Below are positions 1 through 8,302 of a DNA stretch of 64,000 nucleotides, piece after piece. This DNA comes from Caldilineaceae bacterium (GTDB lineage: Bacteria; Chloroflexota; Anaerolineae; Caldilineales; Caldilineaceae), in assembly GCA_026708085.1 (NCBI GenBank), contig JAPOVP010000093.1, forward strand, positions 1-64,000, in the 5' to 3' direction. Within the stretch, counting starts at the first letter, position 1. Each line of letters begins with the position of its first letter. The notes under the pieces were generated by a model. That model did no database searches, was not told the origin of the DNA, and saw only the letters and a list, made by a program, of their open reading frames with translations. Both the position numbers and the translations under genes were made by a program.

Positions 1-332
1 GGGCGGTCGGGCCTATTCGGCCCTCCCTTGTGCGGGGGCTCCGCCCCCGCAACGCCCCCGGTCCTACAACATGCCTCGTCGACCGTGTGCCGACATTGGT
101 GACTGGTGTCCGATCGAAAGCGTCTGGCCAGAGAACGTCCCGCCAGTCCCATCAAGTCCCCATAGGCGCCGGCCTTGTGCCTGCCCTCGCACCCTCCCAA
201 ACTGACGGACTCCACCGGACGGCCATGCCTGGCGCCTGCACTGCGTCTCGCCAAAATACGGTTAACAATTACTGCCACTGCCGGCACTGAATCCCCGCCC
301 GACTGTTCCCACTCCCAGTCCGGGATGCACCG
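1..332. repeat. Right part of a dispersed MITE-like element (copy 1)
   Basis: This stretch aligns over its whole length with 47741-48073 and more loosely with 49780-50046. Shared landmarks are a GC-rich hairpin at 31-51 (arms TGCGGGGGC/GCCCCCGCA), a phrase around 172-186 containing CCTTGTGCCTGCCC, and the right terminus CGGGATGCACCG at 321-332. The left end lies outside the window. Open frames here are not conserved as proteins between copies, so I treat it as non-coding. 333-400 shows nothing. Confidence 0.75.
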
Positions 333-400
333 GTGGGCTTGTCCCCAAAACTGGATCCCAACCTAAGGTGTACAATCATGTCCGGTTCAGGTCAATGGCG

Positions 401-751
401 CTAACGCCATCGCATTCCGCGTATCTCCACCTCCAGTTCACGAATCCTTGCGGTATTGGCATGATGCCGTCCCCTGCCGATATAGTTCGCGACAACATTG
501 GCTAGGATCGCGATCATCAGCGTCACCAGGATATAGTTGGCTAAGCGCAGGCGCTGGTCCTGCTCGGCGGCAAGACGCACGCCCAGCGTTTCATCCTCAA
601 TTCCGCCCTCTGCGGCAAGCTCCTCAAACAGTTCCACGACCTCATTCGTCGCCGTTCTCTGCGACACCGCCACCAACTGGAAAAGTGAGAACAGCATCGC
701 CGCGATTGTAATCAGGTTGAACAGTACGGGTTGGAATAGTTTGCTCTTCAC
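401..751 (-). CDS. Small two-helix membrane protein, downstream paralogue
   Basis: A 116-aa protein of unknown function. It has a hydrophobic segment at about residues 9-28, a polar acidic middle (about 30-60) and a second hydrophobic segment at about 70-90, ending in a basic, probably helical tail. It is clearly paralogous to the protein encoded just upstream: both share a V-x-F-N-x-x-T-x-A-A start, the VRLA-x-(E/D)-Q motif and an IAILANV-(V/I)-AN second helix. I chose the GTG at 751 because the upstream stop codon ends one base before it and an AAGGAGG ribosome site lies inside the end of the upstream gene, which implies translational coupling. No known family was recognised. Confidence 0.7.
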   Translation of the reverse strand: MKSKLFQPVLFNLITIAAMLFSLFQLVAVSQRTATNEVVELFEELAAEGGIEDETLGVRLAAEQDQRLRLANYILVTLMIAILANVVANYIGRGRHHANTARIRELEVEIRGMRWR

Positions 752-752
752 T

Positions 753-1115
753 TTACGACCTCCTTGATTGCAATTCATGCAGTTCCGCCTCCAGCCGGCG
801 AATCCTGGCAACGTTCATCTTCTGCCTCCCGCGGCCGAGATGGTTCGCGATGACATTGGCCAGAATTGCGATGGTCATGGTGACAATCATGCTGTTGCTG
901 AACCACTGACGTCGCTCCTGATCGGTCGCGAGACGCACGCTCAAGGATTCGTCCACGGCGTCACTCTCCTGGGCAAGCTCTCCAAGAAGCTGAACTGCCT
1001 CAGCCGTTGTTGGCGTCGTGCGCCCTGGCGCGACTATCACCATCTGGACCAGGGCAAAAAGCAAGGCGGCAACTGTGACTATGTTGAACATTACAGGTCG
1101 AATAAGCTTGTCCAT
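753..1115 (-). CDS. Small two-helix membrane protein, upstream paralogue
   Basis: A 120-aa protein of unknown function with the same layout as its downstream neighbour: a hydrophobic helix at about residues 7-28, an acidic region with the motif LSVRLATDQE, a second helix at about 72-92 (MTIAILANVIAN) and a basic amphipathic end. A GGAGGAG ribosome site lies upstream of the ATG. The pair probably arose by tandem duplication and may form a hetero-oligomer in the membrane; that is inference. The C-terminal tail LEAELHELQ looks able to form a short coiled coil. Confidence 0.7.
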   Translation of the reverse strand: MDKLIRPVMFNIVTVAALLFALVQMVIVAPGRTTPTTAEAVQLLGELAQESDAVDESLSVRLATDQERRQWFSNSMIVTMTIAILANVIANHLGRGRQKMNVARIRRLEAELHELQSRRS

Positions 1116-1475
1116 CGCTTCATCTCCTCCTTCCGGTTTTGCGCCCGGCAGACGAGACGGTCATCCTTGTCCGCCTCCGCTTTTTCTACCGTTCGTGGCC
1201 GTTCTCCGTTTCTCAGATCTAAGGAGGAACATGCAGGCTCGCTAGTGACCTGGATTCACGCTTGCGCGCATAGAGAACCAGCCGGGCGATCTTCTGAATT
1301 CTGCACCGTAGAGGCGCAGGCGTTCTTCGCGACGATTCCGGGGGCTCCGCAGCAATTCTTCGATTCAAATGTGACCGCAATTGAGTTGATCCTGGCCCTG
1401 ACTTAGCTTCCACTCCTCATTCTACTCATACCCACGCCGTGAGGCTCCGCGCGGCGCCAAGGACATCACTGGGAC
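1116..1475. other. Intergenic, no feature recognised
   Basis: About 360 bases between the end of the SH3b gene and the small-membrane-protein pair. Besides the ribosome site of the 1115 gene, I see no convincing gene, RNA or repeat. Confidence 0.5.
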
Positions 1476-2015
1476 CTAACCTGCGCCCGGCGTCAATGTC
1501 GGCGCTGGATTCAACGTTGGCTCTGGCGCAATTGTGGACGGGACCTCCAACGTCGGCGTCGGCGGTGCCTCAACCACCTCAACCCCGCCGGCATTCACAG
1601 CTTTCTCAAATGGCGCATACAACCACCCATGTGCTTCCTTACCCTCAATGTCGGCAAAGACTATCTTCCACCAATCACCGGCCTGATTCCGCCCCACAAT
1701 CCTATACTCGCTCTCCATGGGCGCATTCCCAACAATCTCATAAGCAGCCCCAGGCCCCGATCTGATTGCCATGCCATAGTTCTTCACCATCACTTTCGGC
1801 ACCAATTCACCGGCATCATTTCGATCAACCGGAGTCGCCGTCACTTCAACCGGCGTCTCACCCGATTCTTTCTCATCCAACCCCATCACGTGAACAACAA
1901 CGCCCCCCAGCACAGAGCCCAAAAAAATCCAGCCCGTAATCCCTAAGATCCTTTTCACCCTACTCACATCCCTTGCTTCAATGCAATTTGCTCGCTTACT
2001 CGACGCAGTGACCAT
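1476..2015 (-). CDS. Membrane-anchored SH3b-domain protein
   Basis: About 179 aa from the ATG at 2015, which has a GAGG ribosome site; a longer frame reaches 2147 and a GTG near 1970 is also possible. A basic stretch precedes one hydrophobic helix (ILGITGWIFLGSVLGGVVV), giving a single membrane anchor. The exported part holds a bacterial SH3 (SH3_3) domain, seen from NYGMAIRSGPG through WWKIVF to GWLYAPF, the usual order of the RSGPG turn and the conserved WW and GW residues. A low-complexity Pro/Thr/Glu tail follows. Such proteins usually bind cell-wall material or act as extracellular adaptors; no catalytic domain is present. It stands alone. Confidence 0.75.
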   Translation of the reverse strand: MVTASSKRANCIEARDVSRVKRILGITGWIFLGSVLGGVVVHVMGLDEKESGETPVEVTATPVDRNDAGELVPKVMVKNYGMAIRSGPGAAYEIVGNAPMESEYRIVGRNQAGDWWKIVFADIEGKEAHGWLYAPFEKAVNAGGVEVVEAPPTPTLEVPSTIAPEPTLNPAPTLTPGAG

Positions 2016-2147
2016 AATCCAACCTCGAGAGCGGGAGGGCAGGTCACTTGCGGGGGTTTCTCTTTCATCCGCAGAGTGCGTCAACCACCCGTCAAGCTTT
2101 CGAAAGTGTGTCTGGTGTTTCGTGGACTCACGATTGGATCCAGCCAC

Positions 2148-2501
2148 TAAAGCTGCGGCTACACTAGCCTTGTAGAAACCCGAAATCGTTGTAAGTTTCT
2201 GGAATCAGGAGATTTCGGGCAGATCTCAGGTCAGCGTTTGGGGTTGGACTGCACTATCGTCCCTGGCGGGTACAGGAGGACACGTTGGGCGTTGCTTTGG
2301 GTGCAGTGCTCGTACTTGTTCGCGGAAAACATCAGGGCATAGGAACTGTGGGCGCATAGGGCCAAGGCAGACATGCGGCCGCCTCACCGAAGTGTGGCCG
2401 TGTGCACGTCTGACTGCACAACGATTCCGGGTTTGGGGAATTACTTGTGTAGGCCTCCAAAGTTACATCGGTTTCAGCTCACTGATTGTGCTGCCGGCAG
2501 G
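2148..2501. other. Intergenic, no feature recognised
   Basis: About 350 bases between the catalase remnant and the SH3b gene. No coding signal, RNA gene or repeat could be supported. Confidence 0.45.
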
Positions 2502-2935
2502 TCAGCCGGCGGCGTTGGCCAATAGTTCCGCCGGCGTTGACTGCAGCTCCGTATACGTTTCTGCGCTGGTCTGCACAATCAGATCAGCCAGAGACAGATC
2601 CGAGAGAGCAGCGACCTGCTCGCTGGCATGGGAAAGATTCAACTTTGCGGCTACGCCGCATGCACAGTCCGGATCAACCTTGTAGAAGTGGACAAGCTGA
2701 CGTACCCGGATGCGCTCGGGCACACCATCCGTCGCTGCGGCGATATTGCTGAACCGCTGCTTTTTCTGGTCGTTGCTCATCAGGCGGAAAAAGTTGCCGG
2801 GCTGGGAATAGTCGTCGTTTCCGGCGCGATAGTCGTAACGGTCAGCATCTCCCGACATTTTGACTGGCGGCTCAAGGTAACGTGAGTCTTCGGTCGATCT
2901 TCCCATGTGTTGGGTGCATAGTTGACCGCGTCGCC
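2502..2935 (-). pseudogene. Catalase C-terminal fragment, frameshifted
   Basis: Two frames together read as the C-terminal part of a heme catalase. The AVNYAPNT segment sits in the tail of the acyltransferase frame. After a shift near 2906 the second frame gives TEDSRYLEPPVKMSGDADRY, then GNDDYSQPGNFFRLMS and VRQLVHFYKVDP, which are typical of the end of clade-3-like catalases. The heme-binding and catalytic parts are absent, so the fragment cannot be active. It is fused to the 3' end of the upstream acyltransferase. Identification rests on remembered catalase motifs, but their order and spacing fit well. Confidence 0.8.
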
Positions 2936-4405
2936 GAAGTTGCCGACGAAAGCTAATCCGAATTGGATGCGGACCCTGCGCGTGAGGCGGGCTCCGCGTT
3001 TCGACGCGCCTGCAATTCCTGCACGTGCGCCAGATAAAAAAAAACTGTCAAACTCCTCCTGAAAGGCTGTGACGATGGTGTCCGGGTCCGGCGCCAGTCC
3101 GCGATCGGTAATGAGTCCGATATTCACCTGCCCGGCGTAGCTGAAAATGCTTATACCCACGCCGATGGAGCCGGACTGCGGCACCCAGAAGACGATCGTA
3201 TCGAGAAGCTTGCCGGCAAAATAGAGTTTCTGCGACGGGCCGGGCACATTAGTCAGCACCACACTTACTTTGCTGGCATAATACCCCCGAACGCTCCTGG
3301 CGATTCTGTCCGACACGACGCCCAGGCCGGCGATTGCCTGATAGGTCACCAGCGCTTCGGGCGACCGTTTGATGGCATCCATATGGCGCTTTGTCTCCAA
3401 AAGGCGGTCGAAGGGATCGGCGATGCCGATGGGCAGAGGGAGATAGACCAGCGCAAAACGGTTCGTTAGTTTCGTGTCCTCGGGCCCGCGGATGTCTACC
3501 GGAACCATCGCCCGGATCTCCTTGCCCTGCGGATTGTCGCCGCGCGCTTCGACGTAGCGGCGCAATGCGCCGGCCATCGCGGCGACCAGGACATCGTTTA
3601 CCGTTGCCTCCATTGTGTTTTTCACGAACTTGACATCATCGAGGGGAATGCCCTTGGACCAGGCGACCGCTTTGCCGACCCCGACCTCTCCTTTGAAAGC
3701 CGTCTTGTCGTCGGTCGTCATGAGCGCCAGCTTGGCTAACACAGCGACAAACCTTCCAGCCAGCCGTCCGCCCCTTGCGGCCAGGGACAGCAGATGCGCG
3801 GGCTGTCCCGCCCGCTTGCGGCCTTGCCGCGAAATCGCGGACCCCGGACGGGCGGCGGCGCCAGTCGGAGGACGCAGAGTATTCCTGTTTAGGGGAGGCC
3901 CGGCCCCGGCGACCGGCGACGGGCGCGCTCCCTCTGCAGACTCATCAGTCAGGGCGAGCAGCACCCGTACCAGTGCCGCTCCGTCGCCAATACAGTGGTG
4001 AATGCGTCCGAAGAAGACACTGCCACCTTCGTAGCCTTCGATAAGCGTGAACGTCCACAGCGGCCGATTCAAGTCCAGAGGATCGCTGAGCAGTTGGGCT
4101 ACGGTATCGTTGAGCGTTTCCGTATCCCCAGGCAAAGGCAGCACGACGCGCCGAACGTGCTCACGCAGATCGAACTCCGGATCTGTCTGCCAATACGTAC
4201 GGGTTCTGAGGGCGCCTTGATGCTTTACGACGCGCTGGCGAAAGCGGTCGTGAATCAGGAGCCGCTCCTCCAGAACGGCCAGGACATGTTCATATTGGAG
4301 CCGTCCCTTAATGATCCAGAAGCCGTTGATCACCATCGGATTAGTCGGATCGTCCATCATGAGCCAGGCCCGGTCTACGCTGGACATCGGTTCGCGTCCG
4401 GCCAT
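2780..4405 (-). CDS. Wax ester synthase / diacylglycerol acyltransferase, 3' end replaced
   Basis: A WS/DGAT-family O-acyltransferase, which joins acyl-CoA to a long-chain alcohol or diacylglycerol for storage lipid. Seen: the N-terminal SSVDRAWLMMDDPTNPM block, the active-site HHCIGDG motif about residues 133-139 from this start, a PVDIRGPEDTKLTNRF block, and the late NVPGP and GSIGVGISIFSY blocks. The start at 4405 has a GGAG ribosome site; an ATG at 4429 is possible. The family core ends near the DPDTIVTAFQEEFDSFF block. About 85 further residues have no family counterpart and run into the catalase remnant out of its frame, so the native stop appears lost by a deletion junction. Catalytic residues are intact and activity is possible. 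Confidence 0.85.
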   Translation of the reverse strand: MAGREPMSSVDRAWLMMDDPTNPMVINGFWIIKGRLQYEHVLAVLEERLLIHDRFRQRVVKHQGALRTRTYWQTDPEFDLREHVRRVVLPLPGDTETLNDTVAQLLSDPLDLNRPLWTFTLIEGYEGGSVFFGRIHHCIGDGAALVRVLLALTDESAEGARPSPVAGAGPPLNRNTLRPPTGAAARPGSAISRQGRKRAGQPAHLLSLAARGGRLAGRFVAVLAKLALMTTDDKTAFKGEVGVGKAVAWSKGIPLDDVKFVKNTMEATVNDVLVAAMAGALRRYVEARGDNPQGKEIRAMVPVDIRGPEDTKLTNRFALVYLPLPIGIADPFDRLLETKRHMDAIKRSPEALVTYQAIAGLGVVSDRIARSVRGYYASKVSVVLTNVPGPSQKLYFAGKLLDTIVFWVPQSGSIGVGISIFSYAGQVNIGLITDRGLAPDPDTIVTAFQEEFDSFFLSGARAGIAGASKRGARLTRRVRIQFGLAFVGNFGDAVNYAPNTWEDRPKTHVTLSRQSKCREMLTVTTIAPETTTIPSPATFSA

Positions 4406-4522
4406 AGGAACGCTCTCCACGTAAGCCATGAAAGGAAATAGAAACGCATCCATTCTGCCGGACATGCTCGTTGCCATATCTGGGCGAACCGTTGGCAGAC
4501 GGCGGCCCGGACACAGATTCAC

Positions 4523-5833
4523 CTGCCATCATCCGCAGGCGGTTCAGGCAACCGGGCGCAGATGGGAAGGACTCGGTGAACTGCCTCAACGATAGACCGG
4601 CACTTTTCCTCTTGCCTTGCGCAGGCAGGAGGGGTCCATGCGACAAGGCCTCAGGTTTCCGTGATTGACGGCCGGCCATTCTGCAGGTCGTCATCCTGTT
4701 GTCGATGTCGATCCGATCGAGAAAGGCAGGGTTCAACGGTACCTAGGCGTCTGGCTCGGGTCACGAGACTACAAAATATTATTATACACTTTCCGCATAT
4801 ATTTCTTATGGCAATTTCACGTGTATTCATGCCAGTTTCGTGTCAATTCTACAAATGTGCGCGGGTTTACCCGGGGTAGGGGTGGGGCGGAAGAGATCCT
4901 CATCTGTCGCCCGGTCTTGCGTTCGAGCGGGCAGAAACGACCTGCCGCCGGCCACGCTTCGAGCCGGTCCAGCGGGGCGGCGGGCTTGGGGGCACTTCCT
5001 TTTTCTCTGGCTCTGCCCGGCACTCGGCACACACCGGTCGTCGCGCCAAGCCGGGCACTGCCAGACTCTCGGCCAGCGCTTCTCGTCGTCGCCGGCGGGC
5101 CGACTCTCGCGACCAACGGGGCTCAAAGCTCCACACAGCTTTCCACTGCTGCCAGCTCTCGAGCATCAAAAACAACGACCCGATCCCAACTAAATCGTGC
5201 ATTAACAGAACAGGCCAGCTTGCCAGCAAATCTTTCCTCCACCCATTGAGTACAGAGTTGTTATGCCTCTCTTAGTTTCACTTGGCAATTTCCCGCAGTT
5301 CATTCGGGGTTGACCCCACTTGCCTTTTGGCTCAAGCCTGTCAGCGCCATTGGCTTGTCGATTCTGACGACGTTTATCAACAGTTCACGTCTGTTCACCA
5401 TACCACCCTATCCAAGCTCCCAAACCGCTCTGACGCTAGCAGTCACAACCGCCTCTCACGACTTGATTGCCATCCTGTTCGGATGAAGCTACAATTGTCC
5501 CCGTCGCTCTTTATTCAGACTGGTAGGATACCGATTGCAAAACATTGGGTTACTTCCTGATTTTCGAGTGTAGCAAGTATGTAAGCGACTTCGTGTCGCA
5601 CCGCCACCTGGATCCCTTAACTCGTTATGCAGCACTTTTTCCAAAAACCGATTCCGCACACCCATTAGCAAATGGAAACTTGATTGCACAATACTTGCTA
5701 CAGTCCTCGGTTTTCTGGTTATCAGCACTATTGTAGCTACAGTGTGGTGCTACGCCAGTTCTGGCGGGTATACTTCCACGCGGTCCCGGACCAAACCACG
5801 TTATGGAAGTGGGCGTAACAGATCCAGCCGAGC
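4523..5833. other. Long gene-poor stretch
   Basis: About 1.3 kb without a convincing intact gene. 4530-4760 and 5230-5750 show nothing coding; the second half is AT-richer than its surroundings. A small palindrome (CGCCAG/CTGGCG) lies at 5753-5766. A possible transposase remnant is listed separately at 4900-5229. Confidence 0.5.
4900..5229 (-). pseudogene. Possible transposase N-terminal remnant
   Basis: The minus frame has a short hydrophobic and Trp-rich start (ESWQQWKAVW), an Arg-rich stretch, a CAEC pair, a proline run and SKRGRR. This order resembles the zinc-binding N-terminus of some transposases common in Chloroflexota, but the second half of the zinc motif and the whole catalytic domain are missing. 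Recognition is from memory and weak. Confidence 0.25.
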
Positions 5834-5861
5834 TTGACTGAACACAAAATTATATTATAAT
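5834..5861 (+). promoter_or_regulatory. Sigma70-type promoter for the dehydrogenase operon
   Basis: TTGACT at 5834-5839 and a perfect TATAAT at 5856-5861 are separated by 16 bp in an AT-rich stretch. It lies about 208 bp before the E2 start. The long leader (about 200 nt) holds no recognised riboswitch. Confidence 0.6.
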
Positions 5862-6068
5862 TCGTAGTCGCTGCAGCAAACACCTTCAAAGGTGGGTTTT
5901 ACAGTCACTTTCCAAGTAAATTGGGCCCTTATTGAAGAGACGCCCCATATCATGATGCAAATGCCTCGTGCTCTGATTTTCACCTGCTTGAATACTCGCA
6001 AGTTTATGCTCTAGTTGTATTCGGATATGAAAGCGCAGCGGCTGCGCGTCGGGGGATCGGGAGGTACT

Positions 6069-7280
6069 GTGGCTACTCAAGTCATTCTACCCAAGCTTAC
6101 ATACGAAATGGAGGAGGGCCGCATCGTAGAGTGGCTTTGCGAAGAAGGGAATGCGGTTGACGCCGGTCAAGCGCTCTTCGTTGTGGAAACCGACAAGGCC
6201 TCCATCGAGGTGCAGGCAGAGGAGGCCGGGATACTCCTGAGAGTGCTGGTACCTACCGACGCGACTGTCCCTGTTGGCGCCGCTGTCGCGTGGATCGGCG
6301 CCCCCGGTGACGCCATCCCTGAGGCCGAGGCGTTGCACCCGCCCAAGGAGCAACAAGCAGTCAGCTCTCCCCAGGACATTGCTGTCACCCCTAGAGATTC
6401 GGAGACAGCGGCTGCGTCCCCCGTGGCTGCGTCCCCCGTGGCCAAGCGCCTGGCACGCGAACTCGGTGTTGCCTTGGAGGATGTGCAAAAGCATGTTGGG
6501 CAAAAGCGAATACGCGAGGCGGACATAAGGGCGTACGCTGATGCCCGCAGCTCGGCAATGGGCACAGACGGGCCAGAAGCTGCTGGTGACGCTGAGTTCG
6601 AGCTGATTAAGCCTTCGCCATTACAGCGTGCTATGGCCTCACACCTGAGTCAGGCCGCGGCTATACCACAGGCTGCCGCCTCCTGTGAGGTGAATCTAAC
6701 AAGTCTGGAACTTTTGAGGAACGAGCTTTCGGCCGACTGGGAAGCATCCCATGGGTTCCGCCTGTCTTTTACCCACATGCTGGCACCATTGGTCGCCCGT
6801 GCGCTGGAAAGCTGCCCCACATTGAACGCGACCTGGACGGATGAAGGTATTCGTCTTTACCGCACGATCAACTTGGGTGTGGCGATGGCTTCTGACCGGG
6901 GACTGGTCGTACCTGTCGTGCGGGGCGCTAACCAACTCTCGCTGGCAGAGATAGCCAGTGAGATCATCCGTTTGCAGCGAGCCACAATGGGTAACCGACT
7001 GCACCCTAAAGACCTGGAGGGCGGGACGTTCACGATAACCAATGTGGGTATGCTTGGCATCACTCTGTCGATCCCGCTGCTTAACCCACCCCAGAGTGGT
7101 ATTTTGGCCGTTGGTGCAAAGCGAGCCCAGTTGGTGCTGACAAATGGTCAACCGGTGACCATTCCTGTGACTCTGATCACTGTGACCTTTGACCACCGTG
7201 TGGTGGACGGGGTGGCTGCGGCGGCGTTCCTGCAGCGGCTCAAAGAGCTAATGGAGAATCCTCGGTCCATTCTTGGCTAA
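6069..7280 (+). CDS. Dihydrolipoamide acyltransferase (E2) of a 2-oxoacid/acetoin dehydrogenase
   Basis: The E2 core carries the acyl group on a lipoyl arm and passes it to CoA. Seen from the GTG at 6069 (GGGAGG ribosome site; an upstream TTG at 6015 lacks one): an N-terminal lipoyl domain with the lipoylated Lys in ETDKASIEV near residue 43; a peripheral-subunit-binding domain about 122-160 (ASPVAKRLARELGV, RIREADI); and a catalytic CAT domain ending in FDHRVVDG near residue 376, with the active-site His and Asp. About 403 aa, normal for a one-lipoyl E2. It heads an operon with E1alpha and E1beta. No E3 (lipoamide dehydrogenase) is in the window, so E3 must come from elsewhere. The exact 2-oxoacid is unknown. 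Confidence 0.9.
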   Translation: MATQVILPKLTYEMEEGRIVEWLCEEGNAVDAGQALFVVETDKASIEVQAEEAGILLRVLVPTDATVPVGAAVAWIGAPGDAIPEAEALHPPKEQQAVSSPQDIAVTPRDSETAAASPVAASPVAKRLARELGVALEDVQKHVGQKRIREADIRAYADARSSAMGTDGPEAAGDAEFELIKPSPLQRAMASHLSQAAAIPQAAASCEVNLTSLELLRNELSADWEASHGFRLSFTHMLAPLVARALESCPTLNATWTDEGIRLYRTINLGVAMASDRGLVVPVVRGANQLSLAEIASEIIRLQRATMGNRLHPKDLEGGTFTITNVGMLGITLSIPLLNPPQSGILAVGAKRAQLVLTNGQPVTIPVTLITVTFDHRVVDGVAAAAFLQRLKELMENPRSILG

Positions 7281-7325
7281 CAACGAAGGCTGACCGCAGC
7301 ATCGCGACCATAAGGAGCTGTGACT

Positions 7326-8300
7326 ATGACACTAAGCGAGGAACTGATGTTGCAGATGTACCGATATATGGTTTTGGGCCGCTCGTTCGAGCAACATGCC
7401 GAGCAGCTTACTCACAAAGGGCTCATACCGGGTGCCTTTCACACGGGAATAGGCGAGGAAGCTACCCATGTCGGTGCCTGCTTGGCATTGACCCACAAGG
7501 ATTATATCATCCCCACCCACCGCGGACACGTGGCCGACATCATTAAGGGCGCCGATCCCGGGCGGTTGATGGCCGAGATCCTGGGCCGGGCAACGGGTTA
7601 TTGTGGTGGTCGTGGTGGCAGCGTTCACATAGCAGATGCCGCTTCCAACAACCTCGGCGTGCAGGCGGTCCTTTCGGCCGTCTATCCGGTTGCGGTCGGT
7701 GCAGCGCTCACGCAGAAGCGTGCCAATACCGGGCGTGTCGTCCTGGCCATGTTTGGTGATGGTGCTTCATTAATGGGCACGTTTCATGAGGGCCTGAACT
7801 TATCTGCAATCTGGCATCTCCCTGTAGTGTGGGTATGTGTCAACAACCAGTATGCTATGTCGACGAGCTTTGCCGAGGCATCGGCCATACCGAACGTGGC
7901 AGACCGGGCTTGCGCCTATAACATGCCTGGCCGCGTAGTTGATGGCAATGATGTCATGGTTGTGTACGAAACCGTGCGCGAGGCGCGCGAGCGTGCGGTG
8001 GCCGGTGAGGGGCCCACCCTCATCGAGTGCAAGACTTACAGGCAGGGAGGACACTCGACTTTTGATACAAATCCCTACAGGCCTCAGGAGGAGATGGACG
8101 CGTGGTCAAAACGCGATCCGATCACCCAGTTCGAGCAAAGGTTACGCGAGCGAGGTATTTTGGACGAAAAGCTCAAAGCACAAATCGCTGACGGGGTCCG
8201 GCAGCAGGTAGATGAGGCACAGGAATTTGCATTGAATAGTCCTGAGCCTCCGCCTGAAGCGGGCGTGGATTTCGTCTTCCGCTCAAGTGAGGTGGAATAG
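7326..8300 (+). CDS. E1 alpha subunit, ThDP-dependent dehydrogenase (AcoA/PdhA-like)
   Basis: The alpha subunit of an alpha2beta2 E1 that decarboxylates a 2-oxoacid or cleaves acetoin using thiamine diphosphate. The ThDP/Mg motif runs from GDGASLMG to VNN at about residues 143-172. Other family blocks are PGAFHTGIGEEA, PTHRGHVADIIKG, GRGGSVH and the phosphorylation-loop-like TYRQGGHS. The ATG at 7326 sits at good spacing from AAGGAG, while a GTG six bases earlier is too close. 324 aa, typical. The short form with an early LMLQMYRYMVLGRSFE helix resembles AcoA and bacterial PDH alpha of acetoin operons, but substrate cannot be assigned. It lies 45 bp after E2. Confidence 0.88.
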   Translation: MTLSEELMLQMYRYMVLGRSFEQHAEQLTHKGLIPGAFHTGIGEEATHVGACLALTHKDYIIPTHRGHVADIIKGADPGRLMAEILGRATGYCGGRGGSVHIADAASNNLGVQAVLSAVYPVAVGAALTQKRANTGRVVLAMFGDGASLMGTFHEGLNLSAIWHLPVVWVCVNNQYAMSTSFAEASAIPNVADRACAYNMPGRVVDGNDVMVVYETVREARERAVAGEGPTLIECKTYRQGGHSTFDTNPYRPQEEMDAWSKRDPITQFEQRLRERGILDEKLKAQIADGVRQQVDEAQEFALNSPEPPPEAGVDFVFRSSEVE

Positions 8301-8302
8301 CT

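Noticed and set aside
768-1406. 212-codon plus frame opposite the small membrane protein
   Set aside because: The paralogy and ribosome sites of the minus pair show which strand is coding.
2409-2438. Third GGAATC/GATTCC operator
   Set aside because: GATTCC and GGAATT here are 7 bases apart and in a non-promoter setting, so the arrangement does not match the two good sites.
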